Source: Eledone cirrhosa (taxonomy: Eukaryota; Mollusca; Cephalopoda; Octopoda; Eledonidae). From it: a DNA stretch of 64,000 bases. Position numbers and translations under genes: made by a program. Location: NCBI GenBank assembly GCA_964016885.1, contig OZ024743.1, positions 166,087,992 through 166,151,991 of the forward strand, given 5' to 3'. Positions 10,747 to 22,508 of this stretch are shown here, piece after piece; within the stretch, counting starts at the first letter, position 1, and each line of letters opens with the position of its first letter. The notes beneath the pieces were generated by a model. The model had not been told where the DNA came from and ran no database searches. It worked only from the letters and a program-made list of their open reading frames with translations.

Positions 10747-13116
10747 CATTGGTTCCCAGACAGGGGGCCATAGCAAGTTATTGGGGGAGCCAGAGGAATT
10801 AACTAAAAATCACAAAATGTCATACATAAAAAAGAAGAGTAGTTTCCTAACATAATTTTTTCTTTTTCTTGCTTCAAATTTTTATATTCAACTTTTTATC
10901 AACTTTCTACCTTTTCTAATCATGATCTTACTTCACTTGATAATTATTTAAATCTGGATATAACAATTTATATTTTAGTAAATAAACTTAGTAAAGAAAC
11001 TTATTTTTATAACAGGATACATATTATTTATTTTAGTAAATTTCTCATTGACAAAATTACTTTGACTATTTTGAAGTACTTTTCATTATTTATTTTAGTA
11101 AATTTATCATTTAAAACTAGATATAGAAACTTTTTTTTATTTATTTTAGTAAATTTCTCAATGTCAGAAAAACAGAAAAAAAGAAAGTATGATAATACAT
11201 ATCTTCAAATGGGATTTGTTTGCATGCAAAAGAACAATATTGATTTGCCTCAATGTGTAACTTGTTTCAAGGTACTGGGAAATGACTCTATGAGGCCTTC
11301 TAAGCTCAAATTACATCTTTCAAAATGTCACCCTGAACTACTTGGGAAAGATGAATCTTTTTTTAAAAGGAAATCAGATGGTTTAAAAAATCAAAAGCTT
11401 GATGTAAGTGGTACTATTCATGAGACCAAGGCCACTATTGTTGAAGCTTCCTATCGCGTTGCTTATCTGATTGCTCAACAAAAGAAGGCACACACGATTG
11501 CTGAGGAACTGATTTTGCCTTGTGCCAAAGAGATGGTTAAACTTGTTGTTGGAGAAAGTGCTTCAAAGAAGTTAAATGATATATCCTTGTCAAATAACAC
11601 GATAAAAACGAAGGATAAATGATATATCAGAAGATTTGAAGGATCAAATCGTTGAGCAAATTAATGATTCACCATGGTTTGCATTGCAGCTTGATGAATC
11701 AACTGATGTTTCCATGTGTTCTCAACTCCTAGTCTTCTGTCGCTATTTGTTTAATGGTCATATGAAAGAAGAGTTTCTTTACTGTCATTCGCTGGAGGGC
11801 ACAACGAAAGCAGTTGATGTCATGGAATCAATTTCTAAATTTATTGACAAGCAAGGAATTCTTTGGCAACGTTTCATAGGCATAACAACAGATGGAGCAC
11901 CAGCAATGCTTGGATCAAGGTCTGGTTTTCAAACACTGGTAAAAGCTAAAGCACCACAAGTAATAGGAGTACATTGCTTCATACACAGGGAATCCCTTGC
12001 ATCAAAAATTAAATAATTTCTTCAAAGACATTGTCAAAATTGTAAATTTTATCAAATCATCAGCTCTGAATACTCGTTTGTTCAAACAACTTTGTGATGA
12101 CCTGGGAACAAAGCATACAAATCTTCTTTACTACACAGCTGTCCGTTGGTTGTCAGCTGGTCAATTTTTGGAAAGGTTTTTCTCGCTTCGCAATGTGGTG
12201 AAAAAGTTTTTTGAAGAGCAAAAGAAACAAGACATTCTGGAAAAATTTCAACATGATCAATTTGATCTTCTTCTTGCTTATCTTGTTGACATTTTCGACA
12301 TACTCAATAGTTTGAATTTAAAGTAGCAAGGGAAAAATTGCAATATTCTATCACATACAGAAGCTATCCGTGCTTTTCTAGGAAAATTAGTATTAAACAA
12401 GCAAAGAGTTCACCAAGGTAATGTTATAATGTTTCCAAAAATGACATCTATTCTAAATGGAGAGCAACTCCCAATGACCACAGAACTTGAAATAACTGAG
12501 CATCTGTCACAACTTGAGGATGAGTTTCAGTTTCCCAGTTCTAAGTCAACAAAATCTTGAGTTGACAAGAAATCCCTTTCTTCGTGATGTGGAAGTTGTA
12601 CCAGAAACCGCTCAAGAAGAATTCCTTGAACTAATTAATGACTCAATTTTTGTTTAAGACAGAAGAATTGAATGAATTCTGGTGTTCTATGAAAGTGTCC
12701 TACCCAAGAATAACTGACATGGCGATCCATGTGTTGGTGCCATTTTCATCTACTTATCTTTGTGAGAGCGGGTTCTCTGCTATGCTAGCAATCAAATCAA
12801 AGGCAAAAAACAAATTGGCAGTTGAAGATGACTTGAGGTGTGCTCTTACTTCTATTCTTCCAAGATTCCAGAAACTAGTTGAAAACAAACAATTACAGAA
12901 ATCTCATTAATTTGTTCTTTGAAATTAAATAATATGTTCTTATTTTAATGTTTTTTGTTGAAAAGGGGTTTATAATAAATTTTAAATGATTTGATTGAAA
13001 TAAAAAGACATGCCGAAATTATTTCTACATAAAAAAATTATATCAAAAATTTTAATTATTTTTGGGGGGCGGCCATACTGTTTTGCTATATCATTATAAA
13101 AAGTTGGGAACCGCTG
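10747..13116 (+). mobile_element. hAT DNA transposon, relic
   Basis: A 2.37-kb element flanked by the perfect 8-bp duplication. Its ends are imperfect terminal inverted repeats (left ATTGGTTCCCAGA, right read inward AGCGGTTCCCAACTT), matching the usual hAT CAGNGGTTCCCAA. It encodes a broken transposase on the plus strand. The frame damage indicates an old, immobile copy. Confidence 0.92.
11161..12910 (+). pseudogene. hAT transposase (ZBED5/FAM200-like), frameshifted
   Basis: The likely start is the ATG at 11161 (MSEKQKKRKYD). It is followed by a BED-like zinc finger (CVTCFKVLGNDSMRPSKLKL with H-x4-H), then ASYRVAYLIAQ and GEELI-type motifs, the catalytic blocks LDESTDVSM and TTDGAPAM, HCFIHRE, and the hATC dimerisation block (YLCESGFSAM to the end at 12910). 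Breaks: an extra A near 11605, an indel near 12005, a stop TAG at 12324-12326, and shifts near 12545 and 12650. About 580 residues would be expected, in line with the family. The two conserved Asp motifs survive, but no full protein can be made. Confidence 0.88.
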
Positions 13117-13215
13117 CTCTAGGGTGAGCTCGCCAAACAATCTCTTCATCTTTGCTCCGGAGGGCCGAACAAAAAATATTGTATACTCTGAGGCTCTAAC
13201 AATGTAATTTAAATA
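13117..13215 (+). pseudogene. Helitron helicase C-terminus (after the hAT insertion)
   Basis: Read in the frame of GTG AGC TCG, this encodes VSSPNNLFIFAPEG, then RTKNIVYSEALTM and a stop. This is the typical end of PIF1-like Helitron helicases. With the eight bases before the hAT it rebuilds motif VI (YVGCSRVSS). It ends at TAA 13207-13209. Confidence 0.82.
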
Positions 13216-13477
13216 TTTTCTATTACTTGGAATTTCCATTATGGTTGTACAAATTATTGTTTGTTAAAAAATTTGTTCTCTGTTCAACCTTTATTGTTGT
13301 AACTATCAATTTTCTTTAACGTACTGGATGCTGAACTGGGGAATCCTAAAAACTATTCAAATCCAACATCAGAGCATGTTACCCCACCCCCTCGCTGAGT
13401 TGAGAGGGTGTGCGGTATCTTTGAAAAGATAAAATGCTGGTATACCTAGCCGGGCGCTAGCCAGACTGGTCAGCTAG

Positions 13478-14285
13478 TTATACATAGGTGTGGAATGTTA
13501 ATTAGTTGCCAAGCACATAATTAATTGTAACAAATTACAGCAATGTACAATGAACAGTAGTTTTCACAATCCAGCTATTTTTGTCTCTTCACACACACGT
13601 GTTTATGCATACATTCATACATACATGTACATGCATGCACAAATAAGCATGCTGTACATACATATTAATATACCCATTGAAAAATACAGTTTTTTGTTTC
13701 ATCTGTTTTACCCCATCCTATGTTTGTCCCTTATATTATATCACACCAGATAGAATTTCTAAAATTTGTTTCATTTGACTGGTTGTTTAATTGTTAACAT
13801 TATTTGCCACATGAAACTGCATTAGCAAAGCATTCTTTAAAAAATATAAAATAGCATTGTGGTTACTTCACATTAAATATCAAAATCTTTACTCTGATAT
13901 TGCAAATTTTTAAGAGTTATTTCCACTAGTAAAGATACAATAAACATTTGAATTAACAAACCTGTTTACAGATATTTTTTGCTAAATCCTTAGTATAAGT
14001 GATATGTGAGTTAGTGTTAATTAATTAGTTAGTTAGTTAGAAGTGGTGGTGAGCATACCTCTATCCATAATATTTGTATTTTATAAAAAAAAAATATTAA
14101 AAAAGTTTAATTTACAAATAACAATGCAAAAGGAAAGATCAGACAAAAGAACAGTGTTTTCATTGGTTTTTTTCATTACTGATACTATCTGCCGGTCCTT
14201 CCTGGGAGAAGAAGGTGAGATTTGAAATCAAAATACACGAAGCTGAATCAAATAACACAGAATGCCCCCCTCCCCTGACTCTTTA
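13478..14285. other. Downstream of SLC30A9; no gene seen
   Basis: AT-rich sequence with a TTAG-type run at 14020-14040 and (CATA)n at 13600-13640. It lies 3' of the SLC30A9 stop codon and may contain its 3' UTR, but no polyadenylation site can be fixed by eye. Confidence 0.45.
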
Positions 14286-14445
14286 ACAATTCTGTCTATC
14301 CACTGCCCTTGAACTGGTACTTTATCAACCTCCACCCCAAAAGGATGAAAGGCAAAGTTCACTTCAACAGGGTTTGAACTCAGGGCACAGTGAACCAGGC
14401 AAATACCTAGGCATTTAATCTGATGTGCTAACAACTCTGCCAAGA
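14286..14445 (-). repeat. tRNA-derived SINE, minus strand
   Basis: On the minus strand a tRNA-like head (TTGGCAGAGTTGTTAGC, then the B-box-like GAGTTCAAACCCTGTTG) is followed by TTTGCCTTTCATCCTTTTGG and a GATAAAGTACCAGT tail. This tail type also occurs at 40965-41125 and 43760-43915. Confidence 0.75.
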
Positions 14446-14581
14446 TATATAAATAAGTAGATAAAACAATAAATGGTTGTTTGAATGCATTACATTACAT
14501 GAATGTAATAGACACTCCTAAAAATAATTTTACTAATATAAGAGACAGTGAAACTGACATATCTAATGGTTATCATCATCA

Positions 14582-14626
14582 TCACAGCGCTTCCAAATCA
14601 ACATGTCGCAAGTCAGGATAATGTAA
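14582..14626 (-). CDS. SLC30A9: SLC30A9 last coding exon (15 codons with stop)
   Basis: An acceptor TCTTTTCAG ends at 14627. The exon encodes LHYPDLRHVDLEAL and TGA at 14584-14582. The RHVDLE motif is the invariant C-terminus of the family. It is entered in phase 0 from exon 15873-15760. The 3' UTR follows to the left. Confidence 0.9.
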   Translation of the reverse strand, partial: LHYPDLRHVDLEAL

Positions 14627-14639
14627 CTGAAAAGACAAG

Positions 14640-15313
14640 AAAGCAGAAAACAAAAGGAAAAATAAAATTAATCTGGGTTGATTTCAGATATTTTAGAACT
14701 ATCACTCACACATGACAACATACACATGAATAATGACTTATATGTGAATACACACACACAGGGCCGAAACTACTATTAAAGATAACTAGGCAGCCACTCA
14801 GGGTGCAGACTTCAGAGAGGTACATTACTGGTGAAGTGACAGCATGCATCAGCAAGACCAGTGGGTCATTTGGATACCTCTAGTAGTCAGGACGTGGTGT
14901 TTGTCTGAGCACTAATATCTAAGTCTACAAGACTGTGGTTCTGTCCACTTATTTATGGCTTCAACACATGGATCACATACCACTGTCACCAAGAAAAACT
15001 GGAACAGTTGAACATTTATGACCTCAAAAAAATCTGAAGCATTATATGGAAGGACAAGCTCACAAACACAGAGATCCTGCAACAATGCAACACCACCTGC
15101 ATCGAGTTCATCATTATACAAGTATAGTTGCTCTGAGCTAGACAGGTGTTACATGTGGGTAACAAGCGCATCCATAAGAATCTCCTATTTAGCCAATTGG
15201 ACAAGGAGCACTGATCACAAGGTGAGCAGGGTGAGTGGTACAAACCAACCCTGAAGTTGTGTCAGATTGATCCAATAACCTGTGGAAACATAGTCTGAGT
15301 GGTCACACCCGTC

Positions 15314-15344
<31 letters not shown>

Positions 15345-15755
15345 GATGTGACACTTCGTTGCTCATAGGCTGCTTCCACCACCAGCATCATCATCAACCA
15401 CATAGCACCAGCACAACTGTCTTGAATGTAACAGGTGGTATGGGTTATGCAGAGGACTCATTGATCACTGCAAGGCTATGATAGAAGGCACTTGTCCAAG
15501 CTGCTATGTAGATAGCTCAAACCCAGAGCCATGTGATAACCAAGCGAACTTCTGAACTACTTAACCCTGCTCAAATGTCTCCTGAGTCATGGCTAACTGA
15601 GGGCTAAAGAACAACACCAATAAGTCAGGGATTCAAAAACTTTTGACATATATATATATATGTATGTAGGATTCAATATTAACAACAATCCCAAGACCAC
15701 TATCAACATCCACCAGGAATCTATTCAGACGCTGTATTTTTCTTGTGAGAATTTC
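14640..15755. other. Intron of SLC30A9 with repeat relics
   Basis: Contains (CAC)n/(CAT)n at about 15310-15345. It also has a ~70-bp repeat near 14761-14840 (ACTAGGCAGCC, CAGACTTCAGAGAG) that recurs near 18305-18360. No other coding signal. Confidence 0.55.
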
Positions 15756-15759
15756 ATAC

Positions 15760-15873
15760 CTTCAATTTTTTCTCAATCCTATCAACTTCTTCTCCAAGTG
15801 TATCAATTATACGCTCCCCATGCATGAGTAGAAAAGTTTCTGCATCTTCAATTCTTTTCAAATTTTGCATTTC
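15760..15873 (-). CDS. SLC30A9: SLC30A9 penultimate coding exon (38 codons)
   Basis: Acceptor CTCATTTTTAG before GAAATGC; donor AAG|GTATGA. It encodes EMQNLKRIEDAETFLLMHGE then RIIDTLGEEVDRIEKKLK in phase 0. The HGE-IIDTLG-EVDR-EK pattern matches the cytosolic/matrix C-terminal domain of SLC30A9. It is separated from the previous exon by the 18.9-kb transposon-rich intron. Confidence 0.93.
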
Positions 15874-15879
15874 CTAAAA

Positions 15880-16435
15880 ATGAGAAAAATAAAATGACTT
15901 TAGAAATTGCTGAAGAAAATTAAGTGTTAATTACATTGAACGACATAAAGGAAAGAAATTATTTTTTATTACACATTGATTTATTGAACCTAGTTTTCTC
16001 ATCTTGGTTGTTATGTTTCAGCTGTTGTTTCCTCACAAGTCACACTTTCTACCACCAGTTTCCTTAAACCAGTCATATCTGGCCAGAATTCTCTTACCTC
16101 ACTCTGTTCAAATTGACTGTAACCAGCCGCTCATACAGATGTTAAGGTATTGTTCTCAAAATAAATAATATAAAAATCTCATAGATTCGATATTATGTGA
16201 GGTAAAGCCTTTACCATGAAAATACAATATTATATTATAGAGTAATGCAAATACTAAAGGGTTAAGGACCACCAGACAAGACATCATGCTACTCCTGGAT
16301 ATTATAGTTAAGTTTTGACAGTTGTATCATCACAACTTACACTTTCTACTCCCAGTTTCCTTAAGAACCACCAGACAAGACATCAAGCTACTCTTGGTTG
16401 TTGTATGATCACAAGCTACTCATCTACTTCCAGTT
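15880..16435. other. Intron stretch with short duplicated motif
   Basis: A motif of about 60-80 bases (GTTTCCTT, AACCACCAGACAAGACATCA) is repeated near 16265, 16345 and 16430. Otherwise no signal. Confidence 0.5.
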
Positions 16436-16683
16436 TCCTTAAACAACACCAGACAACATCTTGCAACTCTGTCAAAGGCCTTCTCCAGATCTACAAAAGC
16501 TAGATATAGCATCGTATACTTAGCTAGGAACTTCTCTTGTAGTTGTCTCACTAAAAAGAATGCATCTATGGTGTTCCTTCCTGGTACAAAGCAAAACTGC
16601 ATCTCATCTAAGAATTTGACTATTTCCTTAATTAGTTTGTCTAAAACTCTTTCTGTTACTTTTATAACTTGATCCATTAGTTT
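16436..16683 (-). pseudogene. LINE fragment H, reverse transcriptase piece (left part)
   Basis: An 85-codon frame (16420-16677) encodes MDQVIKVTERVLDKLIKEIV, FCFVPGRNTIDAFFLVRQLQ and FVDLEKAFDRVA, blocks 2-A of the RT. It resumes at 18129 (GCCTCTGTAGTTG, CCCTTGTAAAAATTAATGC) on the other side of the LTR-type insertion. Confidence 0.85.
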
Positions 16684-17051
16684 TGTAGCGGTTGTCTCCT
16701 TTGTTTTGATTGGGATCTAGACGGGAAGTGGAGCCCTTTCTGTAACTTCCGGTCAGAGCCTTATAAAACTAACAACTTTAACCACTCTTTCTCTCTTTGC
16801 CTTTTCGGCACCAGGTCAAGAGCCTCTCATTTGGCTCTGCCATTAATTTGGCCAACAGGCGCCTGGCCTTAGCCAGGCGTCCTCTGCCAGCCGCGTTTGC
16901 CTGGCAATCAAAACGGTAACTACTAACTTTGTTTCATTCTAACATCTATCTTTGACATGTCAACTATACTATCTACCATTGTTAATTAAATATTATACAC
17001 CAAACCATGTATTCCTTGTTACATTCATACAACCCAGTATCCTCGCTATAT
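16684..17051 (+). mobile_element. Ty3/gypsy-type LTR (about 368 bp)
   Basis: It begins TGTAGCGGTTGTC and ends just before a tRNA-primer-like site. GC-rich inverted patches (GCCTGGCCTTAGCCAGGC, ~16860) and a TATAAAA-like box at ~16762 are consistent with an LTR. It lies inside LINE fragment H. No second LTR was recognised, so either the element is truncated or the 3' LTR is lost. Confidence 0.6.
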
Positions 17052-17079
17052 TGGTGACCCTGACGTGATACGAACACGC
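17052..17079 (+). promoter_or_regulatory. Candidate primer-binding site (tRNA-Trp type)
   Basis: TGGTGACCCTGACGTGATA then CGAACACGC is complementary to a tRNA 3' end including CCA. It resembles the TGGTGACCCCGACGTG site used by CsRn1/Kabuki-type gypsy elements of invertebrates. It directly follows the LTR. Confidence 0.6.
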
Positions 17080-18128
17080 AGCCGTTCATCGCTATAAGTG
17101 GTCACCCCCCCAAAAAAAGAAAAAAATAGCACATCTGGTTTTGTGAGTAACATTACGAATACACAGCAAATTTAGCGACAAACTATGAAAATACTCAAGG
17201 ACACGCACACACGCACATGTGGAATTCGCACAGACAGACTTTTTCTCTCACGCATCAATTAACTGTCGCATTTCACCAATATATATATATATGTTTCTCG
17301 TTTCTTACAACGAACACTTTCAAAACAAAAAAAAAAAAAAAAAAAACATTTCACGATATATATATATGTTTCTCGTTTCTTACAACGAACTCTTTCAAAA
17401 CACAAAAAAAAAAAGAAATTTGATATTCTTTAAAAAACATTTCAACAGGAACATTTATTTTCGATGAACCATTGCCTTTTTGTTCATCGTTTTCTTCATC
17501 GTTCAAGTTTTTTGTTTTTTTCCAAAGTTCACACCAATAATTATGCTGAGTGAAGCCTTTCTTTTTCATCATTGTCACTTTCAAAATTGCACTATCATTT
17601 TCTCGCGCGTTAGAAATATTATTTTTTTTTCAACCTTGTATTGGCACGTGTAGGCAGCACAAATTCTCGATTCACAGAGATGTCTCTACACACAGACATA
17701 GCCGCACGCCAGAGATAACATTTCTCGCCAAGGATTCTTCAGCCTTAAGCTATATTCTTCTATTTGCCGGTTTATAAATTTACAATGTAAATTTACCGTT
17801 GATAACCGCGCATTTATTAAGAATGCTTATTTCTCTGGTCGCTAGCCTCTTGACCCTTCCAGGTCAACGCATTCTCAACATCGACCATCAACTTCGGCTG
17901 CTATTTCTAGCACTTTGCGCAACTCATTTTTTCTAAAAAAAATTTTTTTACTGTGAATTTAAACACCGAATACGCTCACTCAGCGAGACAACAGCAGCAG
18001 CAACAGCAATATAACAGCAACAGCAATACATCAACACAGCTTCACCAAAGTCAGAGAATTCATTTTTGCAGCACTCTTCCTGTGAGAAAATCCATTCGGA
18101 GGTTGGAGATTTCACGTAATCTCGCTAT

Positions 18129-18220
18129 AGTTTCATGCCTCTGTAGTTGCTCTTTCTAGAGCTTCACCTTTTCCCTTGTAAAAATTAATGCTCATAATAC
18201 GGGACAGTCCTTTTTTCGTC
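18129..18220 (-). pseudogene. LINE fragment H, right part
   Basis: The minus-strand sequence continues the RT of 16436-16683 upstream (the YKGKG and NYRGI region in degenerate form). It is lost after about 18220. Confidence 0.7.
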
Positions 18221-18885
18221 TACTCATGCTCCACATTTAGCAAATTTGAACGCAATTTCAAAATTTCACTTGTCAGTTGAGAGCTAACCAACCTATTAAC
18301 AAAGTTAGGTCAACTAGGTGGCCACCTAGAGCACAGACCTCAGAGAGTCACGTTTTATACAGATTTGTAAAATCAACTTAAATATATACTACATAATTTC
18401 CTACAATCAATAAATAAACCCTAAGTATCTTTGTTGCTGCATTATGGAAATATCCAAAGTGGTAGAGAGGGTCATATAGTGTTTTGCTTTGTCACATGAT
18501 TTAGTATGGGTGAGTTTGAACTGTGTAGTAGAAAATGTAGGCTTAGTAATTTTCTTAGTTTGATCAGAGCATGGGTGTGAAAAACTATGTTCTAACCAGA
18601 AATTATTCTTTTAGAAGAAGGGGGCACATAACTGAGAGAGAGGGTGCACATTGTAAGGCTAGTAGAAGATACTAAATACACAGGTGGATGGAAACGGGTT
18701 GTGTTGTCTAAATTTTGTCATGTTCATGTCAGTGTTGCTGTATTTGTATAGCCATAGCATAAAGTACAAGACACTTGACTATGTGACACAAAATGAAATC
18801 TGGAACCATGTGATTGCAAAGCTATACAGCTATGTATGAGTTAAGAAGATAAAATGGTCACGACTGACATTTTTGATTTATACGT
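18221..18885. other. Intronic sequence, no gene
   Basis: Contains the ~70-bp repeat related to 14761-14840. Nothing else is recognised. Confidence 0.5.
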
Positions 18886-19330
18886 TAACTATTTTGATTT
18901 ATAGGTCATCTGAGAGAGAGAGAGAGAGTGAGAAACATGTATGAAATGAAATACATGAAATAGAAAGAGGAGGCCAATGAGTACTTTGTATGAAGTGAAG
19001 CAGATGATACAGATAGATGGATAGATGGAAAGAGAGGAGGGAGAATATTTAGTGGCCATCATATTTGAGGGAGCAGAGTAGTAGGAAGAAAAGGAGGAGG
19101 TGGATAAAAGAGAAATGGATGGAGAAGGAGAAAAAAAAAGAAAGAACATAAGAAAAAGAAAGGTCAGGATTAAAGATAAGAGAGAAAGAAGAGGGGAAAC
19201 AGATTACAAAAGGGGACTGAAGAAAAAAAGAATAACTTAAGATGACAAAGCTGGAAGATGATGACAGATGATGAAAGAAGCTGAGTGAATGAAGAATTAA
19301 TAAAAACACAGACATGTATATAAATGAAGT
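18886..19330. repeat. Purine-rich low-complexity tract
   Basis: GAGAGA-type and GGAAGAAAAGG-rich sequence on the plus strand. Long Ser/Phe-rich frames on the minus strand are compositional. Confidence 0.75.
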
Positions 19331-19682
19331 AATTCTGTCGGAAAGGTCCAGGTTACAGAGCTGTAGGTTACAGAGCTTATTAGTTATGTAATAAACAACA
19401 TAAGATAATTATTTCATTTACCAGTGGTTTCTTGAAAGCAAACAAAATTTGCTTTCAGTCAACAGAATGAAAAAATCCTGGTGTTTTTATTGACAGTGGA
19501 TTTTAAAAACAAAAATATAATCTATATGAAAGTGAGGCTGGAAAAGGAAGGAAAGGAAAAAGAATAAATATAAAAGTAGATAAACACACGTGCACACACA
19601 CACACACACATATACATACATACATATATTATATATATATAATATATACAGACACACATATATACACATACATATATATATA
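19331..19682. other. Intronic sequence ending in (CA)n and (TA)n microsatellites
   Basis: (CA)n and TACA/TA repeats occupy about 19590-19682, abutting the 3' end of LINE copy C. Nothing else seen. Confidence 0.6.
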
Positions 19683-20052
19683 TCATCGTTTAACGTCCAT
19701 CTTCCACGCTAGCATGGGTTTGGACGGGAATTTTCCCACTTGAGGCAAGATTGGTTGTCTTGATCGTATAGGACTGTCTGGCGGCTTTTCTACGGCTGGA
19801 TGCCCTTCCTAACACCAACCACGTTTACAGTGTGGAACTGGGAGGTTTTTACCATGTTACCTACATGGCCACATTAAAGCATGGACTGTGTTTTTTTGTC
19901 GTGACACCTACACAACCTCATTTGTTTCGGACTGGATGTTGTGGTACCAACATAACTTTACATTGGAAGGGTGGTGTGGGTGGGGTGGGGGTAGCGGGAC
20001 GGGGGTGTATTTTTGTTAGAGGTGCCTACTGACTGTAGGTTTCACTTTGTAC

Positions 20053-22207
20053 TTAGGCAAGGCGGGTCTTCTGTGTTGCTGTGTAGTGCCAAAGATCTCG
20101 GTCCAGTGACATTGTCTTGGAGAGGTGTAAGTGTGTAAGGTCGGAATTTATCAAGTCGTCCCAGGTTTTTCTGAGTCTGCCTACTCCGTGGCTACCATCT
20201 ATTTTTATCGCCCTGCACTTTTTTATACAGCTGTCGTCTTTCATGTGCATCACATGACCGTACCAACGTAGTCTTCTCTCGAGTAAACAGCATCTGATCC
20301 CTCTTATTCCTAATTTCTCCCTTAGTTCGTTTATGCTTTGCCGTTCACGTATATTACTATTACACATCCAGTGGAGCATGCAAGCTTCGTTTCTCTCCAG
20401 TCTGTGTATATCCTCTGCACACAATGCCCAGGTCTCACTGCCATGCAACATTGCTGTTCGTATGCAGGCATCATACAGCCTGCCTTTCATTTTTAGAGAA
20501 CCCTTTAGCGGCCAATAGTGGTATAAGCTCTCTGAACTTTCTCCATCCCGTTCTGACAGTAGCTACTGTACTTTCAGAGCACCCTCCACCACTGCTGATT
20601 TTGTCACCCAGATAACGGAAGGTGTCCACTATTTCTATAGAACCCTCTGCGCAGTTGAAGGAGCTAGTATTCTGTGGGCACTTGCTGCTACTTATTGCAG
20701 CAGAGCACCGGCCACATATAAAATCTATATTCTTAGATTACCTGTGATCCCACTACATCTGTTATGCACCCATTTGCATTTGGGACATAAAATGGAGTTT
20801 CTGCCTACGCCTTTCCTACACACTGAGCATGGCCATTTCCCAGATGGGACTGGTGCCCTATTTTCCTTCCTACATACTAGAACTTTAATCTTAGACAGGT
20901 TAATTTTAAGGCCTTTTGATTCTAGGCCATGCTTCCATGTTTGGAATTTCTTCTCTAGTTCGGCCATTGATTCGGCTATGAGCGTTAGATCATCTGCGTA
21001 TAGGAGTTCCCATGGGCAGCCGGTCTTGAACTCCTCTGTTATAGCCTGAGCTCCTCTGTTATAGGAGGGGGCTAAGGACGGAGCCCTGATGAACAGCAAC
21101 TTTTACGCTAAACTCTTCACTATATTCGTTGTTAATTCTAACCTTGCTGACCGTTTATTTATACATGGCTTGTATAGCTCTCACAAGCCATTCATCAACA
21201 CCTAGTTTTCTAAGAGCCCACCAGATAATGGAACGGGGGACTCTGTCAAAGGCTTTCTCCAAGTCAACAAAAGCTAAGTATAGGGGTTTACTTTTAGCTA
21301 GGTACTTCTCCTGTAGTTGTCGTACAATGAAAAGAGCGTCTGTTGTACTTTTACCTGACACAACCCTGAACTGCATTTCATCTAGATCAATTCGCTCTCT
21401 GATTAGTTGTGCTATTACTTTTTCTGTGACCTTCCTGACCTGGTCGATTAATTTAATGCCTCGATAGTTACCCCTATCTAGGGCATCTCCTTTACCCTTG
21501 TAGCAATTAATGATGATGCTGCTACGCCAGTCCTTCGGAATGACCCCATTCTGTATGACTTGGTTTACTATCCGGATGACCATGGTGTGTCCCACCGTTC
21601 CAGAGGCTTTCTGCATTTCAGCAACTATTTCCGAAGGCCCAGCCCCCTTACCCGTCTTCATATCTTTGATTGCCTTACTTATTATACTACCTTCAACTAA
21701 CACTGCTGGTCCCTCTATTGGATCGATGTGGGGGAGACTGTCTTTCTCCCATTTATTCTCCTCATTTAGTAGCCTTTTGTAGTGACACTTCCAAGCTACC
21801 TTCTTATCAGCGTCAGTGATGGCAAGTACACCATCATCATTAAGGACACACTTCTCCCCGACAATATCACTGTTTTCCTTGACACATTGCCTAGCAATCC
21901 TGAACATCTCACGTTTTTGGTCCTCACGTTGTAGAACATGCTTGAACTTTCTTTCCTCTGCTTCCCTTCTTGCGAAGTACACTTGTCTCCTAGCTTCCCT
22001 CCTGGCCACTTGATAGTCTTCTCTACTTCCCCCATCCCGCCATACTTTCCAAGCCTGCTTTTTGGCCTTAATTGACTCCTCCACCTTACTGTTCCACCAC
22101 CACGTTACTCTCCTCCTGCCTATAGGCCTGCTCCAGCCACAGACATCATCTGCCGCCTTCAGCAGGTTAGCTTTCAGGAATTCCCACTGTTCCTCTATAT
22201 TGTACAA
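20053..22207 (-). pseudogene. Broken ORF2-like polyprotein of LINE copy C
   Basis: The longest piece (21155-22207, 350 codons) contains WWWNSKVEES, GKGAGPSEIVAEM, NYRGIKLIDQ, FVDLEKAFDRVP and LGVDEWLVRAIQAMYK. The 20725-21099 piece has YADDLTLIAES and the zinc finger (CSVCRKGVGRNS, CPKCK-WVHNRCSG). The 20053-20490 piece has LHGSETWALCAEDI, RLRWYGHVMHM and GRLRKTWDD. Breaks are near 21150 (stop TAA replacing the codon after MYK), a local duplication near 21050, and frameshifts near 20500-20720. The catalytic YADD is intact. Confidence 0.88.
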
Positions 22208-22500
22208 CTCTAATTGCTCTTCTTTACTGTCAAAAGCATCAAGTAATATGCTTTTAAATTTATTACTGGCTGTGGGGTCCTTTAGCTTCCATATTTTTCT
22301 CCTGAGGATAGTCCTCCTCTGTTGTTGAGTACGTCTTGTCCTGACTATGAGTCTATGTTGGGAGATGCATTCTTCATGGGGGAAATATTTAGTGTTTACA
22401 ACTCTGTCACGTCTTCTGGTAAGGATATAATCTATCTGACTGGCGTGTTCCCCTGATCTCTAGGTGATCAAGTGATTGTCTCGTTTTTTGAAGTTAGTTA

Positions 22501-22508
22501 TACAGATA
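22501..22508. repeat. 8-bp target-site duplication TACAGATA (left)
   Basis: Matches TACAGATA at 23453-23460 exactly. Copy B (4510-4517) has the uninterrupted site once. Confidence 0.88.

Larger units (their letters stand above)
10248..13477 (+). mobile_element. Autonomous Helitron relic (helicase remnant to 3' end), split by a hAT element
   Basis: Helicase coding sequence lies on both sides of the hAT insertion (10248-10744 and 13117-13215). About 260 bases after the stop codon comes a Helitron-like 3' end: CTAG at 13474-13477 followed by T, preceded by a small hairpin (CTAGC / GCTAG, 13446-13460). The 5' part (Rep domain) is missing. Without the hAT the relic is about 850 bases. Confidence 0.68.
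16684..18128 (+). mobile_element. LTR-retrotransposon-derived insertion in LINE H
   Basis: Flanked by AGTTT at 16679-16683 and 18129-18133, the 5-bp duplication size usual for Ty3/gypsy integrases. The interior after the primer site includes a duplicated ~90-bp piece (TTTCTCGTTTCTTACAACGA at ~17295 and ~17368) and a CAGCAGCAACAGCA patch near 17990. No gag or pol motif is recognisable. Confidence 0.5.

Noticed and set aside
17217..17584. Lys/Phe/Tyr-rich frames in the LTR leader
   Set aside because: They run through poly-A runs and a duplicated non-coding piece; no gag motif.
18889..19315. Ser/Phe-rich frames as a secreted or membrane protein
   Set aside because: They are the complement of a GA-rich low-complexity tract.
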